NCBI GenBank assembly: GCA_043228905.1
Contig: JBHGNT010000046.1
Location: 1-64,000 of the forward strand
DNA from: Azolla caroliniana
Taxonomy: Eukaryota; Polypodiophyta
DNA length: 64,000 nucleotides
Direction of reading: 5' to 3'
Below, one piece after another: positions 51,961-64,000 of this stretch (within the stretch, counting starts at the first letter, position 1; every line of letters starts with the position of its first letter). Under the pieces are notes generated by a model. The model ran no database searches. It was not told where the DNA came from and saw only the letters and a list, made by a program, of their open reading frames with translations. Position numbers and translations under genes: made by a program.

Positions 51961-53720
51961 AAACATCCGATATCACACGAGCAAGGAATGAACATTTTAA
52001 TTTACTCAAGGGCTCCTCTCAACTCCCTCCTAAAATTTGGTAATTTCATCATGTCTTTCGACCTGAGTTTCAAAATCTCGATTTTTTAATTCCATAGCAT
52101 AGCTAGTGCTGTTAGCTTCGATTCGCATGTTTGAGCACAAAAATCCGATATCACACGACCCACGTATGAACATTTTAATTTTCCTACTAGCTCTTCCCAA
52201 CTCACTCCTCAAATTTTGTAATTTCGTCATGTCTCTCGACCTGAGTTTCAAAATCTTGATTTTTTAATTCCATATCATAGGTAGCGTTGTTAGCTTCGAT
52301 TCTCATGTTTGAGCACAAAAATCCGATATCACACTCGCCTGGTATGAACATTTTAATTTACTCAAGGGCTCCTCTCAACTCACTCCTCAAATTTGGTAAT
52401 TTCGTCATGTCTCTCGACCTGAGTTTCAAAATCTTGATTTTTTAATTCGATATCATAGCTAGCGTTGTTAGCTTCGATTCGCATGTTTGAACACAGAAAT
52501 CCGATATCACACGACCCAGGTATGAACATTTTAATTTACTCAAGGACTCTTCCCAACTCACTCCTCAAATTTGGTAATTTCGTCATGTCTCTCGACCTGA
52601 GTTTCAAAATCTTGATTTTTTAATGCCATATCATAGCTAGCGTTGTTAGCTTCGATTCGCATGTTTAAACACAAACATCCGATATCACACGAGCAAGGAA
52701 TGAACATTTTAATTTACTCAAGGGCTCCTCTCAACTCACTCCTGAAATTTGGTAATTTCATCATGTCTCTCGACTTGAGTTTCAAAATCTTGATTTTTTA
52801 ATTCCATATCATAGCTAGCGTTGTTAGCTTCGATTCGCAAGTTTGAACACAAAAATCCGATATCACACTCGCCAGGTATGAACATTTTAATTTACTCAAG
52901 GGCTCCTCTCAACTCACTCCTCAAATTTGGTAATTTTGTCATGTCTCTCGACCTGAGTTTCAAAATCTTAATTTTTTAATTCGATATCCTAGCTAGCGTT
53001 GTTAGCTTCGATTCGCATGTTTGAACACAAAAATCCGATATCACACGACCCAGGTATGAACATTTTAATTTACTCAAGCGCTCTTCCCAACTCACTCCTC
53101 AAATTTGGTAATTTCGTCATGTCTCTCGACCTGAGTTTCAAAATCTTGATTTTTTAATGCCATATCATAGCTAGCGTTGTTAGCTTCGATTCGCATATTT
53201 GAACACAAAAATCCGATATCACACGACCCACGTATGAACATTTTAATTTACCTCCAAGCTATTCTCAACTGACTCCTCAAATTTGCTAATTTCATCAAGT
53301 CTCTTGACCTGAGTTTCAAAAACTTGATTTTTTAATTCTATATCATAGCTAGCGTTGTTAGCTGCGATTCGCATGTTTGACCACAAAAATCCGATATCAC
53401 ACGAGCCAGTTATGAACATTTTAATTTTCCTACTAGCTCTTCCCAACTCACTCCTCAAATTTGGTAATTTCGTCATGTCTCTCGACCTGAGTTTCAAAAT
53501 CTTGATTTTGGATTTCTATATCATAGCTAGCGTTTTTAGCTTCGATTCGCATGTTTGAACACAAAAATGCGATATCACACGAGCCAGGTATGAACATTTT
53601 AATTTACTCAAGGGCTCCTCTCAACTCACTCCTCAAATTTGGCAATTTTGTCATGTCTCTCGACCTGAGTTTCAAAATCTTGATTTTTTATTTCTATATC
53701 ATAGCTAGCGTTGTTAGCTT

Positions 53721-54165
53721 CGATTCGCATGTTTGAACACAAACATCCGATATCACACGAGCAAGGAATGAACATTTTAATTTACTCAAGGGCTCCTCTC
53801 AACTCCCTCCTAAAATTTGGTAATTTCATCATGTCTTTCGACCTGAGTTTCAAAATCTCGATTTTTTAATTCCATAGCATAGCTAGTGCTGTTAGCTTCG
53901 ATTCGCATGTTTGAACACAAACATCCGATATCACACGAGCAAGGAATGAACATTTTAATTTACTCAAGGGCTCCTCTCAACTCCCTCCTAAAATTTGGTA
54001 ATTTCATCATGTCTTTCGACCTGAGTTTCAAAATCTCGATTTTTTAATTCCATAGCATAGCTAGTGCTGTTAGCTTCGATTCGCATGTTTGAACACAAAC
54101 ATCCGATATCACACGAGCAAGGAATGAACATTTTAATTTACTCAAGGGCTCCTCTCAACTCACTC
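53721..54165 (+). repeat. Locally homogenised monomers
   Basis: A subtype bearing AAACATCCGATATC, GAGCAAGGAATGAAC, CTCCTAAAATTTGG and CATAGCTAGTGCTG repeats at exactly 178 bp at about 53740, 53918 and 54096. Elsewhere neighbouring monomers differ at many bases, so this is single-unit amplification. Confidence 0.8.
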
Positions 54166-54619
54166 CTCAAATTTGCTAATTTCGTCATGTCTCTCGACCT
54201 GAGTTTCAAAATCTTGATTTTTTAATTCCATATCATAGCTAGCGTTAATAGCTTTGATTCGCATGTTTGAACACAAAAATTCGATATCACACTCGCCAGG
54301 TATGAACATTTTAATTTACTCAAGGGCTCTTCCCAACTGACTCCTCAAATTTGGTAATTGCGTCATGTCTCTCGACCTGAGTTTCAAAATCTTGATTTTT
54401 TAATTCCATATCATAGCTAGCGCTGTTAGCTTCGATTCGCATGTTTGAACACAAAAATCCGATATCACACTAGCAAGGAATGAACATTTTAATTTACTCA
54501 AGGGCTCCTCTCAACTCACTCCTCAAATTTGGTAATTTCGTCATGTCTCTCGACCTGAGTTTCAAAATCTTGATTTTTTAATGCCATATCATAGCTAGCG
54601 TTGTTAGCTTCGATTCGCA

Positions 54620-57600
54620 TGTTTGAACACAAATATCCGATATCACACGAGCCAGGTATGAACATTTTAATTTACTCAAGGGCTCCTTTCAACTCACTCC
54701 TCAAATTTGGTAATTTCGTCATGTCTCTCGACCTGAGTTTCAAAATCTTGATTTTTTAATTCCATATCATAGCTAGCGTTGTTAGCTTCGATTCGCATGT
54801 TTGAACACAAAAATTCGATATCACACTCGCCAGGTATGAACATTTTAATTTACTCAAGGGCTCCTCTCAACTCACTCCTCAAATTTGCTAATTGCGTCAT
54901 GTCTCTCGACCTGAGTTTCAAAATCTTGATTTTTTAATTCGATATCATAGCTAGCGTTGTTAGCTTCGATTCGCATGTTTGAACACAGAAATCCGATATC
55001 ACACGAGCAAGGTATGAACATTTTGTTTTACTCAAGGGCTCCTCTCAACTCCCTCCTCATGTTTGGTAATTTCGTCATGTCTCTCGACCTGAGTTTCAAA
55101 ATCTTGATTTTTTAATTCCATATCATAGCTAGCGTTGTTAGCTTCGATTCGCATGTTTGAACACAAACATCCGATATTACACGAGCCAGGTATTAACATT
55201 GTATGTTACTCAAGGGCTCCTCTCAACTCCCTCCTAAAATTTGGTAATTTTATCATTTACCCACTAGCTCTTCTCAACTCACTCCTCAAATTTGGTAATT
55301 TCGTCATGTCTCTCGACCTGAGTTTCAAAATCTTGATTTTTTAATTCCATATCATAGCTAGCGCTGTTAGCTTCGATTCGCATGTTTGAACAACAAAATC
55401 CGATATCACACGAGCAAGGTATGAACATTTTGTTTTACTCAAGGGCTCCTCTCAACTCCCTCCTCATGTTTGGTAATTTCGTCATGTCTCTCGACCTGAG
55501 TTTCAGAATCTTGATTTTTTAATTCCATATCATAGCTAGCGTTGTTAGCTTCGATTCGCATGTTTGAACACAAACATCCGATATTACACGAGCCAGGTAT
55601 TAACATTGTATGTTACTCAAGGGCTCCTCTCAACTCCCTCCTAAAATTTGTTAATTTCATCATTTACCCACTAGCTCTTCTCAACTCACTCCTCAAATTT
55701 GGTAATTTCGTCATGTCTCTCGACCTGAGTTTCAAAATCTTGATTTTTTAATTCCATATCATAGCTAGCGCTGTTAGCTTCGATTCGCATGTTTGAACAC
55801 AAAAATCCGATATCACACGAGCAAGGTATGAACATTTTGTTTTACTCAAGGGCTCCTCTCAACTCCCTACTCATGTTTGGTAATTTCGTCATGTCTCTCG
55901 ACCTGAGTTTCAAAATTTTGATTTTTTAATTCCATAGCATAGCTAGTGTTGTTAGCTTCGATTCGCATGTTTGAGCACAGAAATCCGATATCACACGAGC
56001 CACGTATGAACATTTTAATTTACTCAAGGGCTCCTCTCAACTCACTACTGAAATTTGGTAATTTCATCATGTCTCTCGACCTGAGTTTCAAAATCTTGAT
56101 TTTTTAATTCTATATCATAGCTAGCGTTGTTAGCTTCGATTCGCATGTTTGAACACAAAAATCCGATATTACACGAGCCAGGTATGAACATTGTATTTTA
56201 CTCAAGGGCTCCTCTCAACTCCCACGTAAAATTTGGTAATTTCATCATGTCTTTCGACCTGAGTTTCAAAATCTCGATTTTTTAATTCCATATCATAGCT
56301 AGCGCTGTTAGCTTCGATTCGCATGTTTGAACACAAAAATCCGATATCACACGAGCAAGGTATGAACATTTTGTTTTACTCAAGGGCTCCTCTCAACTCC
56401 CTACTCATGTTTGGTAATTTCGTCATGTCTCTCGACCTGAGTTTCAAAATCTTGATTTTTTAATTCCATATCATAGCTAGTGCTGTTAGCTTCGATTCGC
56501 ATGTTTGAACACAAAAATGCGATATAACACGAGCCAGGTATGAACATTTTAATTTACCTCCAAGCTATTCTCAACTGTCTCCTCAAATTTGCTAATTTCA
56601 TCATGTCTCTCGACCTGAGTTTCAAAATCTTGATTTTTTAATTCTATATCATAGCTAGCGTTGTTAGCTTCGATTCGCATGTTTGAACACAAAAATTCGA
56701 TATCACACTCGCCAGGTATGAACATTTTAATTTACTCAAGGGCTCCTCTCAACTCACTCCTCAAATTTGGTAATTTCGTCATGTCTCTCGACCTGAGTTT
56801 CAAAATCTTGATTTTTTAATTCGATATCATAGCTAGCGTTGTTAGCTTCGATTCGCATGTTTGAACACAAAAATCCGATAGCACACGAGCCAGGTATGAA
56901 CATTTTAATTTACTCAAGGGCTTCTCTCAACTCCCTCCTAAAATTTGGTAATTTCATCATGTCTTTCGACCTGAGTTTCAAAATCTCGATTTTTTAATTC
57001 CATAGCATAGCTAGTGCTGTTAGCTTCGATTCGCATGTTTGAACACAAACATCCGATATCACACGAGCAAGGAATGAACATTTTAATTTACTCAAGGGCT
57101 CCTCTCAACTCACTCCTCAAATTTGCTAATTTCGTCATGTCTCTCGACCTGAGTTTCAAAATCTTGATTTTTTAATTCCATATCATAGCTAGCGTTGTCA
57201 GCTTTGATTCGCATGTTTGAACACAGATATCCGATATCACACGAGCCAGGTATGAACATTTTAATTTACTCAAGGGCTCCTTTCAACTCACTCCTCAAAT
57301 TTGGTAATTTCGTCATGTCTCTCGACCTGAGTTTTAAAATCTTGATTTTCTAATTCCATATCATAGCTAGCGTTGTTAGCTTCGATTCGCATGTTTGAAC
57401 ACAAAAATTCGATATCACACTCGCCAGGTATGAACATTTTAATTTACTCAAGGGCTCCTCTCAACTGACTCCTCAAATTTGGTAATTGCGTCATGTCTCT
57501 CGACCTGAGTTTCAAAATCTTGATTTTTTAATTCGATATCATAGCTAGCGTTGTTAGCTTCGATTCGCATGTTTGAACACAGAAATCCGATATCACACGA

Positions 57601-60600
57601 GCAAGGTATGAACATTTTGTTTTACTCAAGGGCTCCTCTCAACTCCCTCCTCATGTTTGGTAATTTCGTCATGTCTCTCGACCTGAGTTTCAAAATCTTG
57701 ATTTTTTAATTCCATATCATAGCTAGCGTTGTTAGCTTCGATTCGCATGTTTGAACACAAACATCCGATATTACACGAGCCAGGTATTAACATTGTATGT
57801 TACTCAAGGGCTCCTCTCAACTCCCTCCTAAAATTTGGTAATTTTATCATTTACCCACTAGCTCTTCTCAACTCACTCCTCAAATTTGGTAATTTCGTCA
57901 TGTCTCTCGACCTGAGTTTCAAAATCTTGATTTTTTAATTCCATATCATAGCTAGCGCTGTTAGCTTCGATTCGCATGTTTGAACAACAAAATCCGATAT
58001 CACACGAGCAAGGTATGAACATTTTGTTTTACTCAAGGGCTCCTCTCAACTCCCTCCTCATGTTTGGTAATTTCGTCATGTCTCTCGACCTGAGTTTCAG
58101 AATCTTGATTTTTTAATTCCATATCATAGCTAGCGTTGTTAGCTTCGATTCGCATGTTTGAACACAAACATCCGATATTACACGAGCCAGGTATTAACAT
58201 TGTATGTTACTCAAGGGCTCCTCTCAACTCCCTCCTAAAATTTGTTAATTTCATCATTTACCCACTAGCTCTTCTCAACTCACTCCTCAAATTTGGTAAT
58301 TTCGTCATGTCTCTCGACCTGAGTTTCAAAATCTTGATTTTTTAATTCCATATCATAGCTAGCGCTGTTAGCTTCGATTCGCATGTTTGAACACAAAAAT
58401 CCGATATCACACGAGCAAGGTATGAACATTTTGTTTTACTCAAGGGCTCCTCTCAACTCCCTACTCATGTTTGGTAATTTCGTCATGTCTCTCGACCTGA
58501 GTTTCAAAATTTTGATTTTTTAATTCCATAGCATAGCTAGTGTTGTTAGCTTCGATTCGCATGTTTGAGCACAGAAATCCGATATCACACGAGCCACGTA
58601 TGAACATTTTAATTTACTCAAGGGCTCCTCTCAACTCACTACTGAAATTTGGTAATTTCATCATGTCTCTCGACCTGAGTTTCAAAATCTTGATTTTTTA
58701 ATTCTATATCATAGCTAGCGTTGTTAGCTTCGATTCGCATGTTTGAACACAAAAATCCGATATTACACGAGCCAGGTATGAACATTGTATTTTACTCAAG
58801 GGCTCCTCTCAACTCCCACGTAAAATTTGGTAATTTCATCATGTCTTTCGACCTGAGTTTCAAAATCTCGATTTTTTAATTCCATATCATAGCTAGCGCT
58901 GTTAGCTTCGATTCGCATGTTTGAACACAAAAATCCGATATCACACGAGCAAGGTATGAACATTTTGTTTTACTCAAGGGCTCCTCTCAACTCCCTACTC
59001 ATGTTTGGTAATTTCGTCATGTCTCTCGACCTGAGTTTCAAAATCTTGATTTTTTAATTCCATATCATAGCTAGTGCTGTTAGCTTCGATTCGCATGTTT
59101 GAACACAAAAATGCGATATAACACGAGCCAGGTATGAACATTTTAATTTACCTCCAAGCTATTCTCAACTGTCTCCTCAAATTTGCTAATTTCATCATGT
59201 CTCTCGACCTGAGTTTCAAAATCTTGATTTTTTAATTCTATATCATAGCTAGCGTTGTTAGCTTCGATTCGCATGTTTGAACACAAAAATTCGATATCAC
59301 ACTCGCCAGGTATGAACATTTTAATTTACTCAAGGGCTCCTCTCAACTCACTCCTCAAATTTGGTAATTTCGTCATGTCTCTCGACCTGAGTTTCAAAAT
59401 CTTGATTTTTTAATTCGATATCATAGCTAGCGTTGTTAGCTTCGATTCGCATGTTTGAACACAAAAATCCGATAGCACACGAGCCAGGTATGAACATTTT
59501 AATTTACTCAAGGGCTTCTCTCAACTCCCTCCTAAAATTTGGTAATTTCATCATGTCTTTCGACCTGAGTTTCAAAATCTCGATTTTTTAATTCCATAGC
59601 ATAGCTAGTGCTGTTAGCTTCGATTCGCATGTTTGAACACAAACATCCGATATCACACGAGCAAGGAATGAACATTTTAATTTACTCAAGGGCTCCTCTC
59701 AACTCACTCCTCAAATTTGCTAATTTCGTCATGTCTCTCGACCTGAGTTTCAAAATCTTGATTTTTTAATTCCATATCATAGCTAGCGTTGTCAGCTTTG
59801 ATTCGCATGTTTGAACACAGATATCCGATATCACACGAGCCAGGTATGAACATTTTAATTTACTCAAGGGCTCCTTTCAACTCACTCCTCAAATTTGGTA
59901 ATTTCGTCATGTCTCTCGACCTGAGTTTTAAAATCTTGATTTTCTAATTCCATATCATAGCTAGCGTTGTTAGCTTCGATTCGCATGTTTGAACACAAAA
60001 ATTCGATATCACACTCGCCAGGTATGAACATTTTAATTTACTCAAGGGCTCCTCTCAACTGACTCCTCAAATTTGGTAATTGCGTCATGTCTCTCGACCT
60101 GAGTTTCAAAATCTTGATTTTTTAATTCGATATCATAGCTAGCGTTGTTAGCTTCGATTCGCATGTTTGAACACAGAAATCCGATATCACACGAGCAAGG
60201 TATGAACATTTTGTTTTACTCAAGGGCTCCTCTCAACTCCCTCCTCATGTTTGGTAATTTCGTCATGTCTCTCGACCTGAGTTTCAAAATCTTGATTTTT
60301 TAATTCCATATCATAGCTAGCGTTGTTAGCTTCGATTCGCATGTTTGAACACAAACATCCGATATTACACGAGCCAGGTATTAACATTGTATGTTACTCA
60401 AGGGCTCCTCTCAACTCCCTCCTAAAATTTGGTAATTTTATCATTTACCCACTAGCTCTTCTCAACTCACTCCTCAAATTTGGTAATTTCGTCATGTCTC
60501 TCGACCTGAGTTTCAAAATCTTGATTTTTTAATTCCATATCATAGCTAGCGCTGTTAGCTTCGATTCGCATGTTTGAACAACAAAATCCGATATCACACG

Positions 60601-63525
60601 AGCAAGGTATGAACATTTTGTTTTACTCAAGGGCTCCTCTCAACTCCCTCCTCATGTTTGGTAATTTCGTCATGTCTCTCGACCTGAGTTTCAGAATCTT
60701 GATTTTTTAATTCCATATCATAGCTAGCGTTGTTAGCTTCGATTCGCATGTTTGAACACAAACATCCGATATTACACGAGCCAGGTATTAACATTGTATG
60801 TTACTCAAGGGCTCCTCTCAACTCCCTCCTAAAATTTGTTAATTTCATCATTTACCCACTAGCTCTTCTCAACTCACTCCTCAAATTTGGTAATTTCGTC
60901 ATGTCTCTCGACCTGAGTTTCAAAATCTTGATTTTTTAATTCCATATCATAGCTAGCGCTGTTAGCTTCGATTCGCATGTTTGAACACAAAAATCCGATA
61001 TCACACGAGCAAGGTATGAACATTTTGTTTTACTCAAGGGCTCCTCTCAACTCCCTACTCATGTTTGGTAATTTCGTCATGTCTCTCGACCTGAGTTTCA
61101 AAATTTTGATTTTTTAATTCCATAGCATAGCTAGTGTTGTTAGCTTCGATTCGCATGTTTGAGCACAGAAATCCGATATCACACGAGCCACGTATGAACA
61201 TTTTAATTTACTCAAGGGCTCCTCTCAACTCACTACTGAAATTTGGTAATTTCATCATGTCTCTCGACCTGAGTTTCAAAATCTTGATTTTTTAATTCTA
61301 TATCATAGCTAGCGTTGTTAGCTTCGATTCGCATGTTTGAACACAAAAATCCGATATTACACGAGCCAGGTATGAACATTGTATTTTACTCAAGGGCTCC
61401 TCTCAACTCCCACGTAAAATTTGGTAATTTCATCATGTCTTTCGACCTGAGTTTCAAAATCTCGATTTTTTAATTCCATATCATAGCTAGCGCTGTTAGC
61501 TTCGATTCGCATGTTTGAACACAAAAATCCGATATCACACGAGCAAGGTATGAACATTTTGTTTTACTCAAGGGCTCCTCTCAACTCCCTACTCATGTTT
61601 GGTAATTTCGTCATGTCTCTCGACCTGAGTTTCAAAATCTTGATTTTTTAATTCCATATCATAGCTAGTGCTGTTAGCTTCGATTCGCATGTTTGAACAC
61701 AAAAATGCGATATAACACGAGCCAGGTATGAACATTTTAATTTACCTCCAAGCTATTCTCAACTGTCTCCTCAAATTTGCTAATTTCATCATGTCTCTCG
61801 ACCTGAGTTTCAAAATCTTGATTTTTTAATTCTATATCATAGCTAGCGTTGTTAGCTTCGATTCGCATGTTTGAACACAAAAATTCGATATCACACTCGC
61901 CAGGTATGAACATTTTAATTTACTCAAGGGCTCCTCTCAACTCACTCCTCAAATTTGGTAATTTCGTCATGTCTCTCGACCTGAGTTTCAAAATCTTGAT
62001 TTTTTAATTCGATATCATAGCTAGCGTTGTTAGCTTCGATTCGCATGTTTGAACACAAAAATCCGATAGCACACGAGCCAGGTATGAACATTTTAATTTA
62101 CTCAAGGGCTTCTCTCAACTCCCTCCTAAAATTTGGTAATTTCATCATGTCTTTCGACCTGAGTTTCAAAATCTCGATTTTTTAATTCCATAGCATAGCT
62201 AGTGCTGTTAGCTTCGATTCGCATGTTTGAACACAAACATCCGATATCACACGAGCAAGGAATGAACATTTTAATTTACTCAAGGGCTCCTCTCAACTCA
62301 CTCCTCAAATTTGCTAATTTCGTCATGTCTCTCGACCTGAGTTTCAAAATCTTGATTTTTTAATTCCATATCATAGCTAGCGTTGTCAGCTTTGATTCGC
62401 ATGTTTGAACACAGATATCCGATATCACACGAGCCAGGTATGAACATTTTAATTTACTCAAGGGCTCCTTTCAACTCACTCCTCAAATTTGGTAATTTCG
62501 TCATGTCTCTCGACCTGAGTTTTAAAATCTTGATTTTCTAATTCCATATCATAGCTAGCGTTGTTAGCTTCGATTCGCATGTTTGAACACAAAAATTCGA
62601 TATCACACTCGCCAGGTATGAACATTTTAATTTACTCAAGGGCTCCTCTCAACTGACTCCTCAAATTTGGTAATTGCGTCATGTCTCTCGACCTGAGTTT
62701 CAAAATCTTGATTTTTTAATTCGATATCATAGCTAGCGTTGTTAGCTTCGATTCGCATGTTTGAACACAGAAATCCGATATCACACGAGCAAGGTATGAA
62801 CATTTTGTTTTACTCAAGGGCTCCTCTCAACTCCCTCCTCATGTTTGGTAATTTCGTCATGTCTCTCGACCTGAGTTTCAAAATCTTGATTTTTTAATTC
62901 CATATCATAGCTAGCGTTGTTAGCTTCGATTCGCATGTTTGAACACAAACATCCGATATTACACGAGCCAGGTATTAACATTGTATGTTACTCAAGGGCT
63001 CCTCTCAACTCCCTCCTAAAATTTGGTAATTTTATCATTTACCCACTAGCTCTTCTCAACTCACTCCTCAAATTTGGTAATTTCGTCATGTCTCTCGACC
63101 TGAGTTTCAAAATCTTGATTTTTTAATTCCATATCATAGCTAGCGCTGTTAGCTTCGATTCGCATGTTTGAACAACAAAATCCGATATCACACGAGCAAG
63201 GTATGAACATTTTGTTTTACTCAAGGGCTCCTCTCAACTCCCTCCTCATGTTTGGTAATTTCGTCATGTCTCTCGACCTGAGTTTCAAAATCTTGATTTT
63301 TTAATTCCATATCATAGCTAGCGTTGTTAGCTTCGATTCGCATGTTTGAACACAAACATCCGATATTACACGAGCCAGGTATTAACATTGTATGTTACTC
63401 AAGGGCTACTCTCAACTCCCTCCTAAAATTTGTTAATTTCATCATTTACCCACTAGCTCTTCTCAACTCACTCCTCAAATTTGGTAATTTCGTCATGTCT
63501 CTCGACCTGAGTTTCAAAATCTTGA
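54620..63525 (+). repeat. Higher-order repeat, 2594-bp period (3 copies plus a partial)
   Basis: Copies start near 54620, 57214, 59808 and 62402. Marks include GTATTAACATTGTATG, TTATCATTTACCCACTAGC, TTGAACAACAAAATCC, CCCACGTAAAATTTGG, and GTTGTCAGCTTTGATTCG with ACACAGATATCC, the last absent from the first copy. Copies 2 and 3 look virtually identical by eye. 2594 is not a multiple of 178 because the unit contains shortened monomers at the TTTACCCACTAGC junctions. After about 63525 the array returns to the monomer series seen at 35030-35500. Confidence 0.87.
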
Positions 63526-64000
63526 TTTTTTAATGCCATATCATAGCTAGCGTTGTTAGCTTCGATTCGCATATTTGAACACAAAAATCCGATATCACAC
63601 GACCCACGTATGAACATTTTAATTTACCTCCAAGCTATTCTCTACTGACTCCTCAAATTTGCTAATTTCGTCATGTCTCTCGACCTGAGTTTCAAAATCT
63701 TGATTTTTTAATGCTATATCATAGCTAGCGTTGTTAGCTTCGATTCGCATGTTTGAACACAAACATCCGATAGCACACGAGCCAGGTATGAACATTTTCA
63801 TTTACCTCCAAGCTATTCTCAACTTACTCCTCAAATTTGCTAATTTCATCAAGTCTCTTGACCTGAGTTTCAAAAACTTGATTTTTTAATTCTATATCAT
63901 AGCTAGCGTTGTTAGCTGCGATTCGCATGTTTGACCACAAAAATCCGATATCACACGAGCCAGGTATGAACATTTTAATTTTCCTACTAGCTCTTCCCAA

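Larger units (their letters stand above)
9600..64000 (+). repeat. 178-bp satellite, main array (about 300 monomers)
   Basis: Head-to-tail monomers run to the end of the window. The TTTGGTAATTTC landmark steps by 178 bp at 9640, 9818, 9996, 10174, 10352, 10530, 10708 and 10886, with occasional one-base slips (179 at 11065). Conserved blocks in order are TTTGGTAATTTCGTCATG, TCTCGACCTGAG, TTTCAAAATCTTG, ATTTTTTAATT, CATAGCTAGCGTTGTTAGC, TTCGATTCGCATGTTTGA, CACAAAAATCCGATATCAC, GAGCCAGGTATGAAC, and a variable CTCAAGGGCTCCTCTCAAC / CCTACTAGCTCTTCCCAAC / CCTCCAAGCTATTCTCAAC linker. The linker variants give monomer subtypes. The 178-bp unit is close to nucleosome spacing and to plant centromere satellites. 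All ORFs in it are 60-123 codons, recur with the repeat and start at changing phases; none is called a gene. Confidence 0.97.

Noticed and set aside
9600-64000. Many recurring ORFs of 60-123 codons on both strands of the satellite, with near-identical peptides
   Set aside because: They follow the 178-bp repeat and its higher-order copies. 178 is not a multiple of 3, so the frame rotates and each ORF ends within one to two monomers. No domain is recognisable, and both strands are open over the same bases, which fits stop-poor repeat DNA rather than genes.
9600-64000. A CRISPR-like array, because of regular repeats with variable linkers
   Set aside because: The 178-bp units have no short repeat/unique spacer structure, the whole unit is repeated, and the setting is a eukaryotic telomere.

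Overview
The window is a chromosome end. It opens with about 5.08 kb of (CCCTAAA)n on the + strand, the C-rich strand of an Arabidopsis-type (TTTAGGG) telomere read from the tip inward. Nearly all of the rest is a 178-bp AT-rich tandem satellite. The telomere type, the satellite and a Penelope-like retroelement point to a eukaryote, most likely a green plant or alga; the species cannot be named from this sequence. No host gene, tRNA or rRNA was found.

Layout: 1-5080 telomere, with a CCCTAAAA block at 3308-3429 and a more variant-rich proximal part at about 4460-4990. 5081-5760 holds just under four 178-bp monomers. 5761-9599 is a single ~3.84-kb insertion on the - strand. 9600-64000 is roughly 300 further monomers in the same orientation as 5081-5760. 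They are organised into nested higher-order repeats of about 3382, 8864, 6744, 534 and 2594 bp.

The insertion is the only coding island. It encodes a Penelope-like element (PLE) reverse transcriptase with intact catalytic motifs and no GIY-YIG endonuclease, as in the telomere-associated endonuclease-deficient PLEs. Two RNA elements not visible as ORFs were found by reading the - strand. One is a complete type I hammerhead ribozyme (6433-6491) in the 3' region. The other is a textbook -1 programmed ribosomal frameshift signal (9190-9260): slippery A AAA AAC in the correct frame, a 6-nt spacer and a 15-bp bulged hairpin. It would join a 5'-truncated upstream ORF to the RT frame. The RT frame has no ATG at its apparent start (GTG), which frameshifting would explain. 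The element's 3' flank carries eight exact TTTAGGG heptamers on the + strand, inverted relative to the chromosome's own telomere.

Region by region: telomere maintenance DNA at the tip, a short satellite buffer, a possibly end-adapted retroelement pointing its 3' end at the telomere, then a satellite array that has grown by repeated multi-monomer duplication. The many short ORFs in the satellite recur with the repeat and are not regarded as genes. Higher-order-repeat boundaries are from eye comparison and are accurate to tens of bases at best.
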